Source: a virus
DNA: 39,765 nt
Virus record (IMG/VR): IMGVR_UViG_3300010210_000006
Coordinates: 1-39,765 of that record
Reading direction: 5' to 3' (one strand)
In this document: piece by piece, positions 1 to 8,094 of the stretch
How the letters are laid out: the number at the start of each line of letters is the position of its first letter
Position numbering within the stretch: position 1 is the stretch's first letter
The notes under the pieces: model-generated
Told to the model about the DNA's origin: nothing
Seen by the model: the letters and a program-made list of their open reading frames with translations, nothing else
Database searches by the model: none
Program-made: the position numbers and the translations under genes

Positions 1-20
1 GAATCCCCCTCTCTCCGCAA
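1..20. repeat. attL: attL core, 3' end of a tRNA gene (probably tRNA-Ser)
   Basis: These 20 bases recur without a mismatch at 39746-39765, the two ends of the window. Read on the + strand they fit a tRNA 3' end: GAATC (end of T-loop and first stem base), a run of C for the T-stem, the acceptor strand TCTCTCC, then G as discriminator (position 17) and CAA, without an encoded CCA. A G discriminator with a GGAGAGA-type acceptor fits tRNA-Ser. The rest of the tRNA would lie left of the window, so the tRNA identity is inferred. Integration regenerates the tRNA end, as tyrosine recombinases usually do. Confidence 0.85.
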
Positions 21-73
21 CCCCTGTCTATGTGACAGGGGTTCAACAACTTAAAGTTTTAAAGTTGTTGAAC
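21..73. repeat. Two adjacent inverted repeats beside attL
   Basis: CCCCTGTC (21-28) pairs with GACAGGGG (34-41) across a 5-base loop, and GTTCAACAACTT (41-52) pairs perfectly with AAGTTGTTGAAC (62-73). They lie between the attachment core and the integrase gene. They could be recombinase or excisionase binding sites, or a transcription end for the upstream tRNA; neither hairpin has a convincing T-tract. Function is inferred from position only. Confidence 0.6.
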
Positions 74-83
74 AGGACAAGAA

Positions 84-96
84 AAGACAAAAAAGA
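84..96. promoter_or_regulatory. Putative integrase arm-type site, left arm
   Basis: The 13 bases AAGACAAAAAAGA are found here and again at 39688-39700 near attR. Short repeats shared by both arms, outside the core, are what arm-type binding sites of tyrosine integrases look like. The A-richness means chance similarity is possible. Confidence 0.45.
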
Positions 97-138
97 GGCG
101 ATTTTTTATTACCGTGGGCGGGATAAAAATGAGCCAAA

Positions 139-1338
139 ATGAGAAGAAAAGAGATTTATTTACCCAGAACCTACCAACCAAAGGATAGCAATCCCCGTAA
201 ATGGCATGTTGAATATTCATTCTTTGACGAAGTCGAAGGAAAAATGCGACGCTTCAAAATCACAAAAGGCTTTGCAGCCTGCACTACCGTTGAAGAGTGT
301 AAAAAAAATGCTAATAAAATCAAGGCTGAATATACTCGTAAACTTCTAAATGGATGGAGTCCTTTTGAGGATTCAAAAAGAGTAGTTTGGTCAGATAGCC
401 TTGCTTATCATAAAATAAGCAAAGGGAAGAAGCCTGTTTATAGGTCCAAAAAAACTGTAGCATACTATACAACAACCTTTTTGAAAAAGTTTGAGCACAA
501 TGCTCCTAAAACTTATAATTCCTACGAAAGCAAATTAAGAACTTTCAGAAATTGGCTGAAAGAAAACAAATTAGGCAATAAAGATGTTTCATTATTAGAA
601 AAAAATATTGCTCTGAAATTTGTAAACTATCTACACAAAGAGGAAAAAAGAGCAGCCAAAACAAAAAATGAATACACTCGACTGTTAAGTGCTTTTTGGA
701 ATCACATAAAGGAAGAGCGTCCCAGGCTCGAAAATATATGGAGTGACATACCAAAATATAAAAGTGATACAGTACCTCAAAGGCCTTTGAAAAAAGGAGT
801 AATGAAAATCCTTAAAACAGAACTTGAAAAACGCAATCATCAATTATTATTGGCTGGACAGTTTATGTATTACTGTTTCATCCGTCCAGGAGAATTACGT
901 CAAATGCAAATTAAGCATCTTGATCTTTACGGTGGAACTATCACCCTTTACTCCAATATGACTAAAAACAGGAAAACCAGAACCGTTGATGTAAGCGAAA
1001 CTTTTCTTGATGTTTTAATTAATAAATATGAATTGCATAAGTTTCCGGAAGAATATTATGTTTTCAGTTCTGATGGAGAACCTGGTTTACAACCAGTTTC
1101 GGCTAATTATTTCAACAAACAGTTTAAAAAGATTAGACGTGATTTAAAACTGCCGGAGTTTTATAAATTTTACGGATTCAAACATACGGGAGCAGTAGTT
1201 GCAACTCGTGCCGGTGCCGACATTAAGGCTATCCAAAACCAAATGGGCCATCATTCAATTTCTCAAACTGATGAATATTTAAAGTCAATGATTGGATATG
1301 ATTCAGAATTCTTTAGGAAACAGATGCCGGACTTTTAA
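139..1338 (+). CDS. int: Tyrosine recombinase, phage integrase
   Basis: A 399-residue site-specific recombinase that would integrate and excise this element at the tRNA end just to its left. An N-terminal arm-binding/SAM-like region (about 1-215) precedes a catalytic domain (about 220-399). Visible catalytic elements are R249 in FIRPGELR, the K348-H349 pair in the box-II position (KHT instead of the commoner RHT, frequent in Bacteroidetes integrases), H371 in MGHHS and the nucleophile Y380 in TDEYLK. Length is normal for the family. An earlier ATG at 129 is in another frame and is not used. It is one of only two clear rightward genes and ends tail-to-tail, overlapping by four bases, with the leftward gene at 1335-1628. 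Confidence 0.95.
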   Translation: MRRKEIYLPRTYQPKDSNPRKWHVEYSFFDEVEGKMRRFKITKGFAACTTVEECKKNANKIKAEYTRKLLNGWSPFEDSKRVVWSDSLAYHKISKGKKPVYRSKKTVAYYTTTFLKKFEHNAPKTYNSYESKLRTFRNWLKENKLGNKDVSLLEKNIALKFVNYLHKEEKRAAKTKNEYTRLLSAFWNHIKEERPRLENIWSDIPKYKSDTVPQRPLKKGVMKILKTELEKRNHQLLLAGQFMYYCFIRPGELRQMQIKHLDLYGGTITLYSNMTKNRKTRTVDVSETFLDVLINKYELHKFPEEYYVFSSDGEPGLQPVSANYFNKQFKKIRRDLKLPEFYKFYGFKHTGAVVATRAGADIKAIQNQMGHHSISQTDEYLKSMIGYDSEFFRKQMPDF

Positions 1339-1628
1339 CCCTCCCCAAACATCCACCTAAACTCAATTTCTTCATCTTCTTCCACAGCCTCAAATTTATA
1401 ACCGGCTTCTTTGAGTTGTTTAATTAGTTCATCAAAATCAAGTTCAAAGGTCGGATTATGGCCATAAATTAAATCACATACTTTTTCTGTAGTTAGCAAA
1501 TGCGTTGCTTCCTCTTCGGTTTCTGCAGGTGGAAATTTGCTCTTGAGTTTTTTAATAAGTTCAATAAGGTTGTTAGTAAATAATTCCTTACGTTTTTGGT
1601 CTCTTTCACGTTTGACTGGTATTTCCAT
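1335..1628 (-). CDS. Hypothetical charged protein (97 aa), accessory gene
   Basis: Unrecognised. The product is rich in Lys and Glu, with an N-terminal basic helix (residues 1-30), an acidic EEEA stretch and a Glu-rich C-terminus ending FRWMFGEG; no membrane segment or cysteine motif is seen. I start it at the ATG at 1628 because the longer in-frame reading would begin inside the terminator-like RNA hairpin. It is the last leftward gene, just downstream of a structured RNA with a U-tract (1640-1743), so its expression probably depends on read-through of that element. Together with 1767-2460 it forms a small cassette between baseplate genes and integrase, where lysogenic-conversion genes are often found; that role is not shown. 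Confidence 0.6.
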   Translation of the reverse strand: MEIPVKRERDQKRKELFTNNLIELIKKLKSKFPPAETEEEATHLLTTEKVCDLIYGHNPTFELDFDELIKQLKEAGYKFEAVEEDEEIEFRWMFGEG

Positions 1629-1639
1629 TTCGATAGAAT

Positions 1640-1743
1640 AAAAAAAAGCCAGCCTCCTACTGTCGTACACCTCTCAGGATGTGCTACGCCCACACGTAAC
1701 TTAGGAAACTGGCTAATCCATTTTCCTGAGAGTTTGTACGACA
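1640..1743 (-). ncRNA. Structured RNA with two interleaved stems and a U-tract (attenuator or pseudoknot)
   Basis: Reading leftward, stem A pairs 1735-1743 with 1661-1669 (9 bp, TGTCGTACA/TGTACGACA) and 1724-1732 with 1671-1679 (9 bp), with a small bulge. Stem B pairs 1709-1714 with 1647-1652 (AGCCAG/CTGGCT) and 1702-1706 with 1655-1659. B is followed at once by eight U (A-tract 1640-1647 on +). The stems interleave, so they either form a pseudoknot or exclude one another: B would be the terminator, A the antiterminator. A small TACG/CGTA hairpin sits at 1685-1698 inside loop A. It lies between 1767-2174 and 1335-1628. No known RNA family is recognised. Confidence 0.7.
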
Positions 1744-1766
1744 ATGCAAATATATGAAGTTTTGCG

Positions 1767-2174
1767 TCAGAATTTAACTGCTATTCCAATACCATCACTA
1801 CAAGTATTAAAAGTTAATTTTGGCGGTTGTGTTTCATCATATATTTTACTGGCATTTCTTAGTTTATCACCTGCTTTACCAATGTGAACAGAATGTGCTA
1901 TAAAAAATATTACTCCTGCTGCAGCGAAACCATAACCTAAACTACGTTCAAGTATAGGAGTTTGTGTTGGATCCTTTTTCATTGAGTCGGTAGCCCAGGC
2001 AAAGCAAGCAACACTCAAAACTCCACATCCCATACTAAGATATGTATCAACATTTGCTCTTTGCAAATAGTCTCCTGCATCATCCATTTGTTTAGAAAAA
2101 TCGCTTTTAAGGTTTTGTGAGAAAGTTAAACTGGTTATTAATACCAAACACATAAGGGTAAATAAACGTTTCAT
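1767..2174 (-). CDS. Hypothetical exported or membrane protein (135 aa)
   Basis: Residues 1-20 form a clear Sec-type signal peptide (MKR, hydrophobic LFTLMCLVLITSLTF, then SQN, the Bacteroidetes-like cleavage context). Two further hydrophobic stretches follow, about residues 45-62 and 80-96, so the mature protein is either inserted in the membrane or compact with buried helices. Cysteines lie in the first of these and near the C-terminus (TCSDG). No family is recognised. It lies in the three-gene accessory cassette left of the baseplate genes and may be an envelope-directed lysogenic or superinfection function, but this is inferred from signal peptide and location only. Confidence 0.65.
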   Translation of the reverse strand: MKRLFTLMCLVLITSLTFSQNLKSDFSKQMDDAGDYLQRANVDTYLSMGCGVLSVACFAWATDSMKKDPTQTPILERSLGYGFAAAGVIFFIAHSVHIGKAGDKLRNASKIYDETQPPKLTFNTCSDGIGIAVKF

Positions 2175-2196
2175 AAACTAAAATTTAAGGTGAAAA

Positions 2197-2460
2197 TTAA
2201 TGTATGTTTTTCCTGCAGTTGATACATTTGTCATACAATTGCCACTGCGCTGGTGTACATTCATATTTATATTGACATTCCGGACATTTAAAAGTTTGAG
2301 TTTGTCCAGTTTCACTTGCATTAACACGGAAATATCCAATAATTTTTGATATTGACTTATAAATTAACCCTAATCGTTTAAGAATCAGGAATAAAATAAC
2401 TAATAAAACTATAGCAAATAACAGGCTAATTATTGACTGGATGTCAAAGGTAAAATTCAT
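2197..2460 (-). CDS. Small membrane protein with C-terminal zinc ribbon (87 aa)
   Basis: An N-terminal transmembrane helix (about residues 9-29, LLFAIVLLVILFLILK) is followed by a linker and four cysteines arranged CPEC (about 59-62) and CINC (about 79-82), typical of a zinc ribbon. This topology would place the metal site in the cytoplasm. No function can be assigned. It lies between the baseplate gene at 2497 and the exported protein at 1767 in the same orientation, with 36-base and 22-base gaps, so all three are probably co-transcribed at the end of the late operon. Confidence 0.65.
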   Translation of the reverse strand: MNFTFDIQSIISLLFAIVLLVILFLILKRLGLIYKSISKIIGYFRVNASETGQTQTFKCPECQYKYECTPAQWQLYDKCINCRKNIH

Positions 2461-2496
2461 AATTCTGCATTTTAAGTTAAAAATCCAAAATTAAAA

Positions 2497-4284
2497 TTAA
2501 ATCCTAACTAATTCAACAATGGCGGGTTTTTTTATAGGAAAGTCGACGCTAATTTTTTTAATTAGATATTTATTATTAGCAATTCGTACTTTCTTTTTCA
2601 TTTTTAAGCTTAAAATGTCAACCATATCCAGTTGTATTTCAAATGGATATGGTTTTGCTTTATTAATAAACTCTATCCAATCTTTCCAAAAGTTTTCATA
2701 TAAACCATCGGAACCTTCCCAGGTTAAACTTAATGAGCCTATTGAAGTTCCTTTACAATCATAATGACTATTTGTTCCTAATGGATATTTATAATTTGAA
2801 TGATCATCTCGTAATCCTCTAAAAAACAAAAGCCTGGCTTTAATATCAATGTAATCAGGACCGGAAACGTTTCCATTTAGATCATCGGGTTTCAATCTCG
2901 CCAATGCCCCAGAAGTACTTTTTTGAAAAAGTTTTTGATTCCAAAAAGGTGTAAGCCAGTAAGTGTTGTAATATGCCTGCGATGTGCTAGTGCCTGAGGT
3001 TGAACCTCTTTCTACACCTAAATCGTGTCTTAATAAATGATCGAGCATACCAACAGGCGATAAAGTTGAGTTGTGCTCCTTTTCATTTTCTTCATTAAGT
3101 AGTTTTTTGAAGAATTTCCATGTTAAAGGTTCCCATCCATAAACTCCGGTACCATCATCAACAATGATATAGTAACATTGATCTGATACTACAAATGTTG
3201 TTTCGCCGGCATGTGACGACCAACCACCTGAACTGTAATCGGGTAGTTGCACTGTACTGTTTACCGGTGCTGTTAATGTAAGTTCGTCAAATATTTCTTT
3301 TATTATTTGGATTGCTGAAATAGTCTCATCACCTGAATCAAAATCAAATTCAAAACTTTTAAAACTTAAGTCTTCTGATATATTTTTCTTTGGTTGATTT
3401 ACTACCTTATCTGTCCAGTCTACATAATCACCTGAAGATAGTAGATCCTTTAGGTATATCATCTCAACCTGATTAACTCTATGATCGAAAAATAGTTTTA
3501 TGCCAAGTGTGTCATTAATTCCTTTCAACAATTCCTCTATTGAAACTTCTACAATATTATCAACAAGCCTATAGGTTTCAGGATACTTTCTTTTTCTGTA
3601 TAAATTTAGCAGAACTAATTTTTTTAACTCTGTGTGTTCAGCAATTAGATTATTTTCTGCTCTTATATCGAATGTTGAAAAAATACTATCAACGACGTGT
3701 GCCAAATATGGGAACAAAACATGGATAAAGAATACAGGATCATTATTTATATCATAGGTGTAAAAGTTCAAATACGGAAGAGTCTTCCAGTTTATATCTT
3801 CATATTCAATATCGTCGTATAATATTTCATTTAAGATTGGAAAATGTGCAAAATGATAAGTCGGATAGCCTGATGCGTGAGATGCTTCTATTATTTCCTG
3901 AATATCACCGGTATGCCTGGTAATGTCACTCATTTGCAAATCTCTTGTGGTTTTATTCTTAATTGTGTTTATAAAACCATAACCTGAGTTTAGGAGGTTT
4001 CCGCTTATTTTACCCTCGATATCAGTTACTTTAAAATTGCCACCAACTATAAACTGATCTTTTAAATATAATTCAAATGGATAATTTATAACATCTTCAT
4101 AAGTGTCAACCAAATCAATGTAATTAAATATTTCCTTGTTTAAATCAGTCAATGGAAAAGACATAGGATAGGAAAAGTCACCTACTACTGCAGCATCTGA
4201 AAAAGCCGGTGAATTAAAAACATACTTCAAACTGGCATCTTCAAACAGATCTACAAACTGATTATTTATTTTAACTGATATCAT
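2497..4284 (-). CDS. Putative phage tail/baseplate protein (595 aa)
   Basis: A large acidic protein starting MISVKINNQFVDL, followed by aromatic-rich beta-strand-like sequence and ending with a short strand pattern (FPIKKPAIVELVRI). The N-terminal organisation (ligand-like small domain, then DFSYPMSFPLT) is typical of conserved structural proteins that Bacteroidetes siphophages carry after the tape measure and lysis genes. Its start overlaps the end of 4271-5416 by 14 bases, indicating coupled translation. A hub, tip or tail-spike role is likely from position; I cannot identify a catalytic domain. The middle (about 300-420) is Ser/Thr/Gly rich and may be a host-contact segment. Confidence 0.6.
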   Translation of the reverse strand: MISVKINNQFVDLFEDASLKYVFNSPAFSDAAVVGDFSYPMSFPLTDLNKEIFNYIDLVDTYEDVINYPFELYLKDQFIVGGNFKVTDIEGKISGNLLNSGYGFINTIKNKTTRDLQMSDITRHTGDIQEIIEASHASGYPTYHFAHFPILNEILYDDIEYEDINWKTLPYLNFYTYDINNDPVFFIHVLFPYLAHVVDSIFSTFDIRAENNLIAEHTELKKLVLLNLYRKRKYPETYRLVDNIVEVSIEELLKGINDTLGIKLFFDHRVNQVEMIYLKDLLSSGDYVDWTDKVVNQPKKNISEDLSFKSFEFDFDSGDETISAIQIIKEIFDELTLTAPVNSTVQLPDYSSGGWSSHAGETTFVVSDQCYYIIVDDGTGVYGWEPLTWKFFKKLLNEENEKEHNSTLSPVGMLDHLLRHDLGVERGSTSGTSTSQAYYNTYWLTPFWNQKLFQKSTSGALARLKPDDLNGNVSGPDYIDIKARLLFFRGLRDDHSNYKYPLGTNSHYDCKGTSIGSLSLTWEGSDGLYENFWKDWIEFINKAKPYPFEIQLDMVDILSLKMKKKVRIANNKYLIKKISVDFPIKKPAIVELVRI

Positions 4285-5416
4285 CAGGCGTGTAGTTTTT
4301 GTTCATGGTTATGCGGTTGTAATCGAGTACAAATGCAAACAGGTTGTCATCTTCGTTATAATCGAGTTTGGTGCCATTGTTTAGTTTAAGTTGGATTAAG
4401 TTGTCACCTTCCACTTCGTATATGTGCTTTGAATTATATATGTCGGCTAGCCTGTCTAATTCTGCTTTGCTTTTGTGTCCGGAAGCGATTTTTCCGTTCC
4501 TGGAGGAAAGATGATTAAACGAATGCGATTGTATTTGTCCGGATGAATTTTTTTGAATGGCTGAATCAGAGGATCCTGTAATTATTTTGTTTTTCTTTCC
4601 ACTGGAGAATAATCCCTCAAAACCTCCTAAACTGTTTGCATAAAAGAAGTTTTTTTGTGTGGCGACGTATTTGTCGCTTAACCAAAAAGTAACTGCAGCG
4701 GCTCTTATTACAGCCGTTGAGTTTTCTATCCAAACTTCATATTTATAAGGAATTTTACCAGGGATTAAAACATCGAGGCCGTTGGCATGAAATCCTGCAG
4801 ATACGTAAACTACACCATATTTATTTACATTTAAAATCTCAACAATATCCTCAGTAGCGTTTGTGCCATCGGTATAATACACTTTGGCCACCGCTGTAAG
4901 TGTTTCGGTAGCAGACTGGTTATGTAAATAATACAAAAAATAAGGCTGGTAAGAGTTTATATCAACTTCATTGGCATAGGTTAGAAACATTTTGTCGGTT
5001 CCTAATTTTTCAAAAATATTAAAATTAATTTTTTCCTGGCTTAAACCTCCTTTTAAAACGTACAGATCTATTTGTGTTGTTTTTCCAATATCTAAAGTAT
5101 CAACAAGCGTAGCACCGTTGTATTCTTTGGCTTTGCACCAATATTGATTAATTGGATTATAAATTCTTAATCCTGAAGAAACTAAATTTGGTGGTTCAAA
5201 ATCCACAATAGTATCGAGCACTGCAGAAATATCAAATTTTACTCGCTTATTTTCATTAGGTCGGCCATATAAAGTTGTTACCAGATCGGTGGTTGATTTA
5301 TACACTTCAAGTAAAACAACATTATCAGCACTGGTTAACTGCACCTCCAATTCAATGGGATTTTTGCTGTACGAAATCTCATTTGGTGATGATATAAGTG
5401 TTATAACTTCTCCCAT
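4271..5416 (-). CDS. Putative tail/baseplate protein (381 aa)
   Basis: Beta-rich protein with repeated short strand patterns, no signal peptide and no membrane segment. A flexible Ser/Gly/Asn segment occurs near residues 270-320, followed by a conserved-looking C-terminal part (HIYEVEGDNLIQLKLNNGTK). It sits between two other structural genes; its ATG overlaps the TAA of 5416-5895 reading frame neighbours as TAATG, and its stop overlaps the next start by 14 bases. Proteins of this size and place in Bacteroidetes phages form the distal tail or baseplate. The precise role is inferred from neighbourhood. Confidence 0.55.
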   Translation of the reverse strand: MGEVITLISSPNEISYSKNPIELEVQLTSADNVVLLEVYKSTTDLVTTLYGRPNENKRVKFDISAVLDTIVDFEPPNLVSSGLRIYNPINQYWCKAKEYNGATLVDTLDIGKTTQIDLYVLKGGLSQEKINFNIFEKLGTDKMFLTYANEVDINSYQPYFLYYLHNQSATETLTAVAKVYYTDGTNATEDIVEILNVNKYGVVYVSAGFHANGLDVLIPGKIPYKYEVWIENSTAVIRAAAVTFWLSDKYVATQKNFFYANSLGGFEGLFSSGKKNKIITGSSDSAIQKNSSGQIQSHSFNHLSSRNGKIASGHKSKAELDRLADIYNSKHIYEVEGDNLIQLKLNNGTKLDYNEDDNLFAFVLDYNRITMNKNYTPDDIS

Positions 5417-5895
5417 TATTCATTCCATTTTTCGGGCACGAATGCCAGGTTAATTGGTGTTTGTATCTGCAGGCCAAATTCCCAGCCTATATATCCATCA
5501 TCCTGCAGTATTATTGCTTCGCCATCATCAACGCTATCAGGCTGAAAGCCGTTTAAGCGGTTTTGTAATTTTTCTCTGCGTAGCCAGGTAATTACATCAA
5601 TGGCCAAAAGGCGGCAGGTATCAATAATTTCATGTTTTGTTTGAACGTTTTTCGATTTTGTTACCCGGCGCAAAACAACAGCAAAGTGTATAAGTTTGTT
5701 GCTCTGGTTGTTCGATGATTTATAACCCGAAAAGCCTTCTTTAAATCCGGTGTAAAGTAATGCGGCTTCATTGCTTTTTACGATATCGCTAATTTCCTCC
5801 AGATCTGTTTCAACAAAATACTTAAGTGTTTTGTGTTTTGAAACAATGTTCCTGAACAAATCGGCTGTGGCTGTATAATCGAGTTTGGTATGCAT
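5416..5895 (-). CDS. Hypothetical structural or tail-completion-like protein (159 aa)
   Basis: No firm family. The N-terminal half is helical (residues 1-60) and is followed by strands with a conserved-looking IHFAVVLRRV segment and a C-terminal GYIGWEFGLQIQTPI. Size, alpha/beta make-up and place among tail genes resemble tail-terminator/tail-completion proteins, which cap the tail tube. Start and stop are tightly packed: the stop overlaps the next ATG by one base (TAATG), and only two bases separate it from 5898-6650. Treat the tail-completion idea as a suggestion. Confidence 0.5.
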   Translation of the reverse strand: MHTKLDYTATADLFRNIVSKHKTLKYFVETDLEEISDIVKSNEAALLYTGFKEGFSGYKSSNNQSNKLIHFAVVLRRVTKSKNVQTKHEIIDTCRLLAIDVITWLRREKLQNRLNGFQPDSVDDGEAIILQDDGYIGWEFGLQIQTPINLAFVPEKWNE

Positions 5896-5897
5896 AA

Positions 5898-6650
5898 TTA
5901 TCTTCTCTTATTGCGTTTTTCTGCTTCGTAAGCATCATCATTAATTTTGCGCATAATGCCTAGCATTTCAAAAAAATTCATGTCGGCAACTTGTTTATAT
6001 GTTCCTGTTTTTGGGCCCGCCAATTCGTAGAAAAAGCCTAGCCATCCGGAGCGGTTTCTTTTAATTTTGTTTTGTTTTTTGAAGATATCGGGATTATCCC
6101 TGGCAATTTTATTGCGGCTGCCAATGTAAAATGCAAGTATGGCCAGGCGTTCATCCAAAGGTAATTTATGAATAATTTCAGCATTGGATTCAATATATTC
6201 TTTAAAAAATTTTTTACCGTTGTGGTATAGAGTTCCTATGAGCAGATCAAGGTATTCTTCCTCTTTCTTCTTCATGAACATGCTCATAAACTTATCGGCA
6301 AAAGCAAACTGGCTTACGGTTATATCCTTTAGTTCGTCCTCCGGACCAAAAAACTCAACATTATCAATTTTAAATTTTGGCAATAGGTTTTTTGTTAGCT
6401 CAGGCGATTTCCATAACCAATCAACTGCAGGAAATAAACCTGTAAGTTGACTTAAATTCATTTCTGAAAGATTTGGAATTTTAAAACCAATAAAATGAAA
6501 CAGAATTTCGCTGCGAAGCCTGCGGCTTTTGTTTGCAAGCATTACTCTGGGAGCCACAAATATTAATTGTGTCCTGGTAAGTTCATTCCATTCTGATGGA
6601 GTATGAATAATAACATCTTTCTTGTCGGTTTCAAATTTTATTTCGTTCAT
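5898..6650 (-). CDS. Conserved phage protein of the tail module (250 aa)
   Basis: Mostly helical, soluble protein. The sequence pattern near the C-terminus (GWLGFFYELAGPKTGTY, then VADMNFFEMLGIMRKI) is one I associate with a conserved family in Bacteroidetes siphophages, encoded next to baseplate genes; its function is not established. A Lys-rich tail (EKRNKRR) ends it. Its ATG overlaps the TAA of the spanin-like gene at 6650 by one base. It could be an assembly chaperone, given its helical nature, but it is not directly before the tape measure where such chaperones usually lie. Confidence 0.5.
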   Translation of the reverse strand: MNEIKFETDKKDVIIHTPSEWNELTRTQLIFVAPRVMLANKSRRLRSEILFHFIGFKIPNLSEMNLSQLTGLFPAVDWLWKSPELTKNLLPKFKIDNVEFFGPEDELKDITVSQFAFADKFMSMFMKKKEEEYLDLLIGTLYHNGKKFFKEYIESNAEIIHKLPLDERLAILAFYIGSRNKIARDNPDIFKKQNKIKRNRSGWLGFFYELAGPKTGTYKQVADMNFFEMLGIMRKINDDAYEAEKRNKRR

Positions 6651-7189
6651 TAATATCCTCTTATAAGTTTAAGCCATAGGTTTTTTGTCCAGCCGATAAT
6701 CAGCCCAATAATGAATGCAATGAAGATCCATTTTATGGTTGAAAAGAAATTACCTTTTTTTACTTCAATATTTTCTTTTTGTGAAACATTGGTAGTGTCG
6801 GCACGGATTTGATTTTGTTTTACGTACTCATAATAATAATAGTCTTTCCAGTACAGTTGTATACTGTCTTCGTTAACCTTATTATTAACATTAAGTTTGC
6901 CGTCTTCAAAACTGTAATTTTGATGAATGCGGTTGCCTGCTTCCATTTCTTTGACCTGACGCATCAAAACATTATTGTTGCTATCGCATTCAAAAAGCAT
7001 TTCAAGTGAAGTGCTGTCGGCCAGATACTTGATAGTAGTATCATGAAGGACCATAACTTCTTTTATTGAAGCAGAATCTTGTTTTACTTCGGTAGAAGAA
7101 GTTTCTTGAGTAGTTTCTGTTGTGGTTGTTCTTTTAACCGATCCACAGGAAACTAAAAAAACGAGTGATATTAATAGTAGTTTTTTCAT
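6650..7189 (-). CDS. Lipoprotein with C-terminal membrane helix, candidate unimolecular spanin (179 aa)
   Basis: Residues 1-15 form a lipoprotein signal (MKKLLLISLVFLVSC) with a lipobox LVSC and Cys15 as lipidation site. A Thr/Ser/Glu-rich periplasmic linker and helical region follow, and residues about 152-170 form a transmembrane helix with a short basic tail (LKLIRGY). Outer-membrane lipid anchor plus inner-membrane helix in one chain is the layout of u-spanins, which fuse the two membranes in the last step of lysis. It directly follows holin and endolysin genes. No sequence homology to known spanins was tested, so the role rests on topology and position. Confidence 0.65.
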   Translation of the reverse strand: MKKLLLISLVFLVSCGSVKRTTTTETTQETSSTEVKQDSASIKEVMVLHDTTIKYLADSTSLEMLFECDSNNNVLMRQVKEMEAGNRIHQNYSFEDGKLNVNNKVNEDSIQLYWKDYYYYEYVKQNQIRADTTNVSQKENIEVKKGNFFSTIKWIFIAFIIGLIIGWTKNLWLKLIRGY

Positions 7190-7198
7190 GTAAATATT

Positions 7199-7639
7199 TT
7201 AAGGATTTACTAATTCAAAGTGTGGGCGGTCATCGAACGACTGATCAATTAATATTTCACCGTCCATATCCCAATTACCACCCCAACGGATTTTATGAGA
7301 TACTTTACCTTGAGAGAAAAGCATTTCTGCAACAGCGTGAATTAAGCCCGCCAAATAGTTCAAGTCTTCATTACTCCAGGATGCTTTGCCATTTACATAG
7401 GCATAAATATCAGCGGCCAACGATGGAGAATAATTATGCTTTCCTTTTTTATTGATTCCATCAATTTTACTTTTTCCTTCACGGAAATATTTTTGTTGGT
7501 CCTCAATAGAACGGTGACCTTCAGCAATTCCAAAATCTATATCTGAAATACCTATGGCAGTATTCATTATCAGTTGTAAGTCAGTATGACAAGTTGATAA
7601 TCTTTGTTTACTTGAGTTTCCAAATTTGTGTTTATTCAT
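7199..7639 (-). CDS. Endolysin, M15-type peptidoglycan peptidase (146 aa)
   Basis: A small zinc peptidase expected to cut peptide cross-links of the cell wall at lysis. Visible family signatures are GIAEGHRS (about 38-44), KHNYSPSLAADIY with H68 and D77 as metal ligands, RWGGNW (about 118-123), and the last ligand H140 in DRPHFEL. There is no signal peptide, so export depends on the holin. Length is typical for the compact phage M15 type. It overlaps the holin gene by 8 bases and precedes the spanin-like gene by nine bases, making a holin-endolysin-spanin lysis cassette. Confidence 0.85.
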   Translation of the reverse strand: MNKHKFGNSSKQRLSTCHTDLQLIMNTAIGISDIDFGIAEGHRSIEDQQKYFREGKSKIDGINKKGKHNYSPSLAADIYAYVNGKASWSNEDLNYLAGLIHAVAEMLFSQGKVSHKIRWGGNWDMDGEILIDQSFDDRPHFELVNP

Positions 7640-8084
7640 TGCTATCGATATTAAATTTATTGTTAAACTGATTTTTAATTATTCCCCATATTTCATTAAA
7701 TATTTTCACTCCCATAATGCGGCTAATGTTTTCGAATATGCTTTTAAGTTCGGTTATGGCAATATATCCGGCTACTATTTTAGCCAGGTAAATGCCTTCA
7801 ATAAACTCTTTTCTAAAAACGTAAGCCATGGCTATGGCAAGCATATAGAAAACAAATTTTTCGATGGAATACCTCATTTTGCTTGCTACAAACCAAGGGC
7901 GTTTAGTGGGTTTATCATTTATGTAATCTATTTCCCTGGAGCGATATTTAAAACTGGCATAAACACCGGTTACCCAATCGATGGCCATAAATACTAAAAC
8001 TGCATGAAAGAGGTTTTGTATTTCAGCAAAATAGGCTAGTCCGGCCAAAACAAGTTTTATAATTATTTGATAATAGTCTTTCAT
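7632..8084 (-). CDS. Phage holin (150 aa)
   Basis: Membrane protein with three to four hydrophobic segments (about residues 5-20, 25-42, 82-98 and 105-120), including the family-like pattern FHAVLVFMAIDWVTGVYASFKYR. This matches the holin/toxin-secretion family often found beside M15 endolysins in Bacteroidetes phages. The start at 8084 avoids overlap with the upstream gene; a longer form from 8108 would overlap it by 14 bases and cannot be excluded. Its role is to open the inner membrane for the endolysin. Confidence 0.8.
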   Translation of the reverse strand: MKDYYQIIIKLVLAGLAYFAEIQNLFHAVLVFMAIDWVTGVYASFKYRSREIDYINDKPTKRPWFVASKMRYSIEKFVFYMLAIAMAYVFRKEFIEGIYLAKIVAGYIAITELKSIFENISRIMGVKIFNEIWGIIKNQFNNKFNIDSNE

Positions 8085-8094
8085 AAAGTGATTT

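Noticed and set aside
71-78. GTCCTGT-like site near attL (leftward strand)
   Set aside because: The sequence 20 bases on is AGTTGTTG, which lacks the TA; and it lies in an inverted repeat with no leftward gene beyond.
7626-7997. 123-residue rightward frame over the holin
   Set aside because: Antisense to a well supported holin gene in the lysis cassette.
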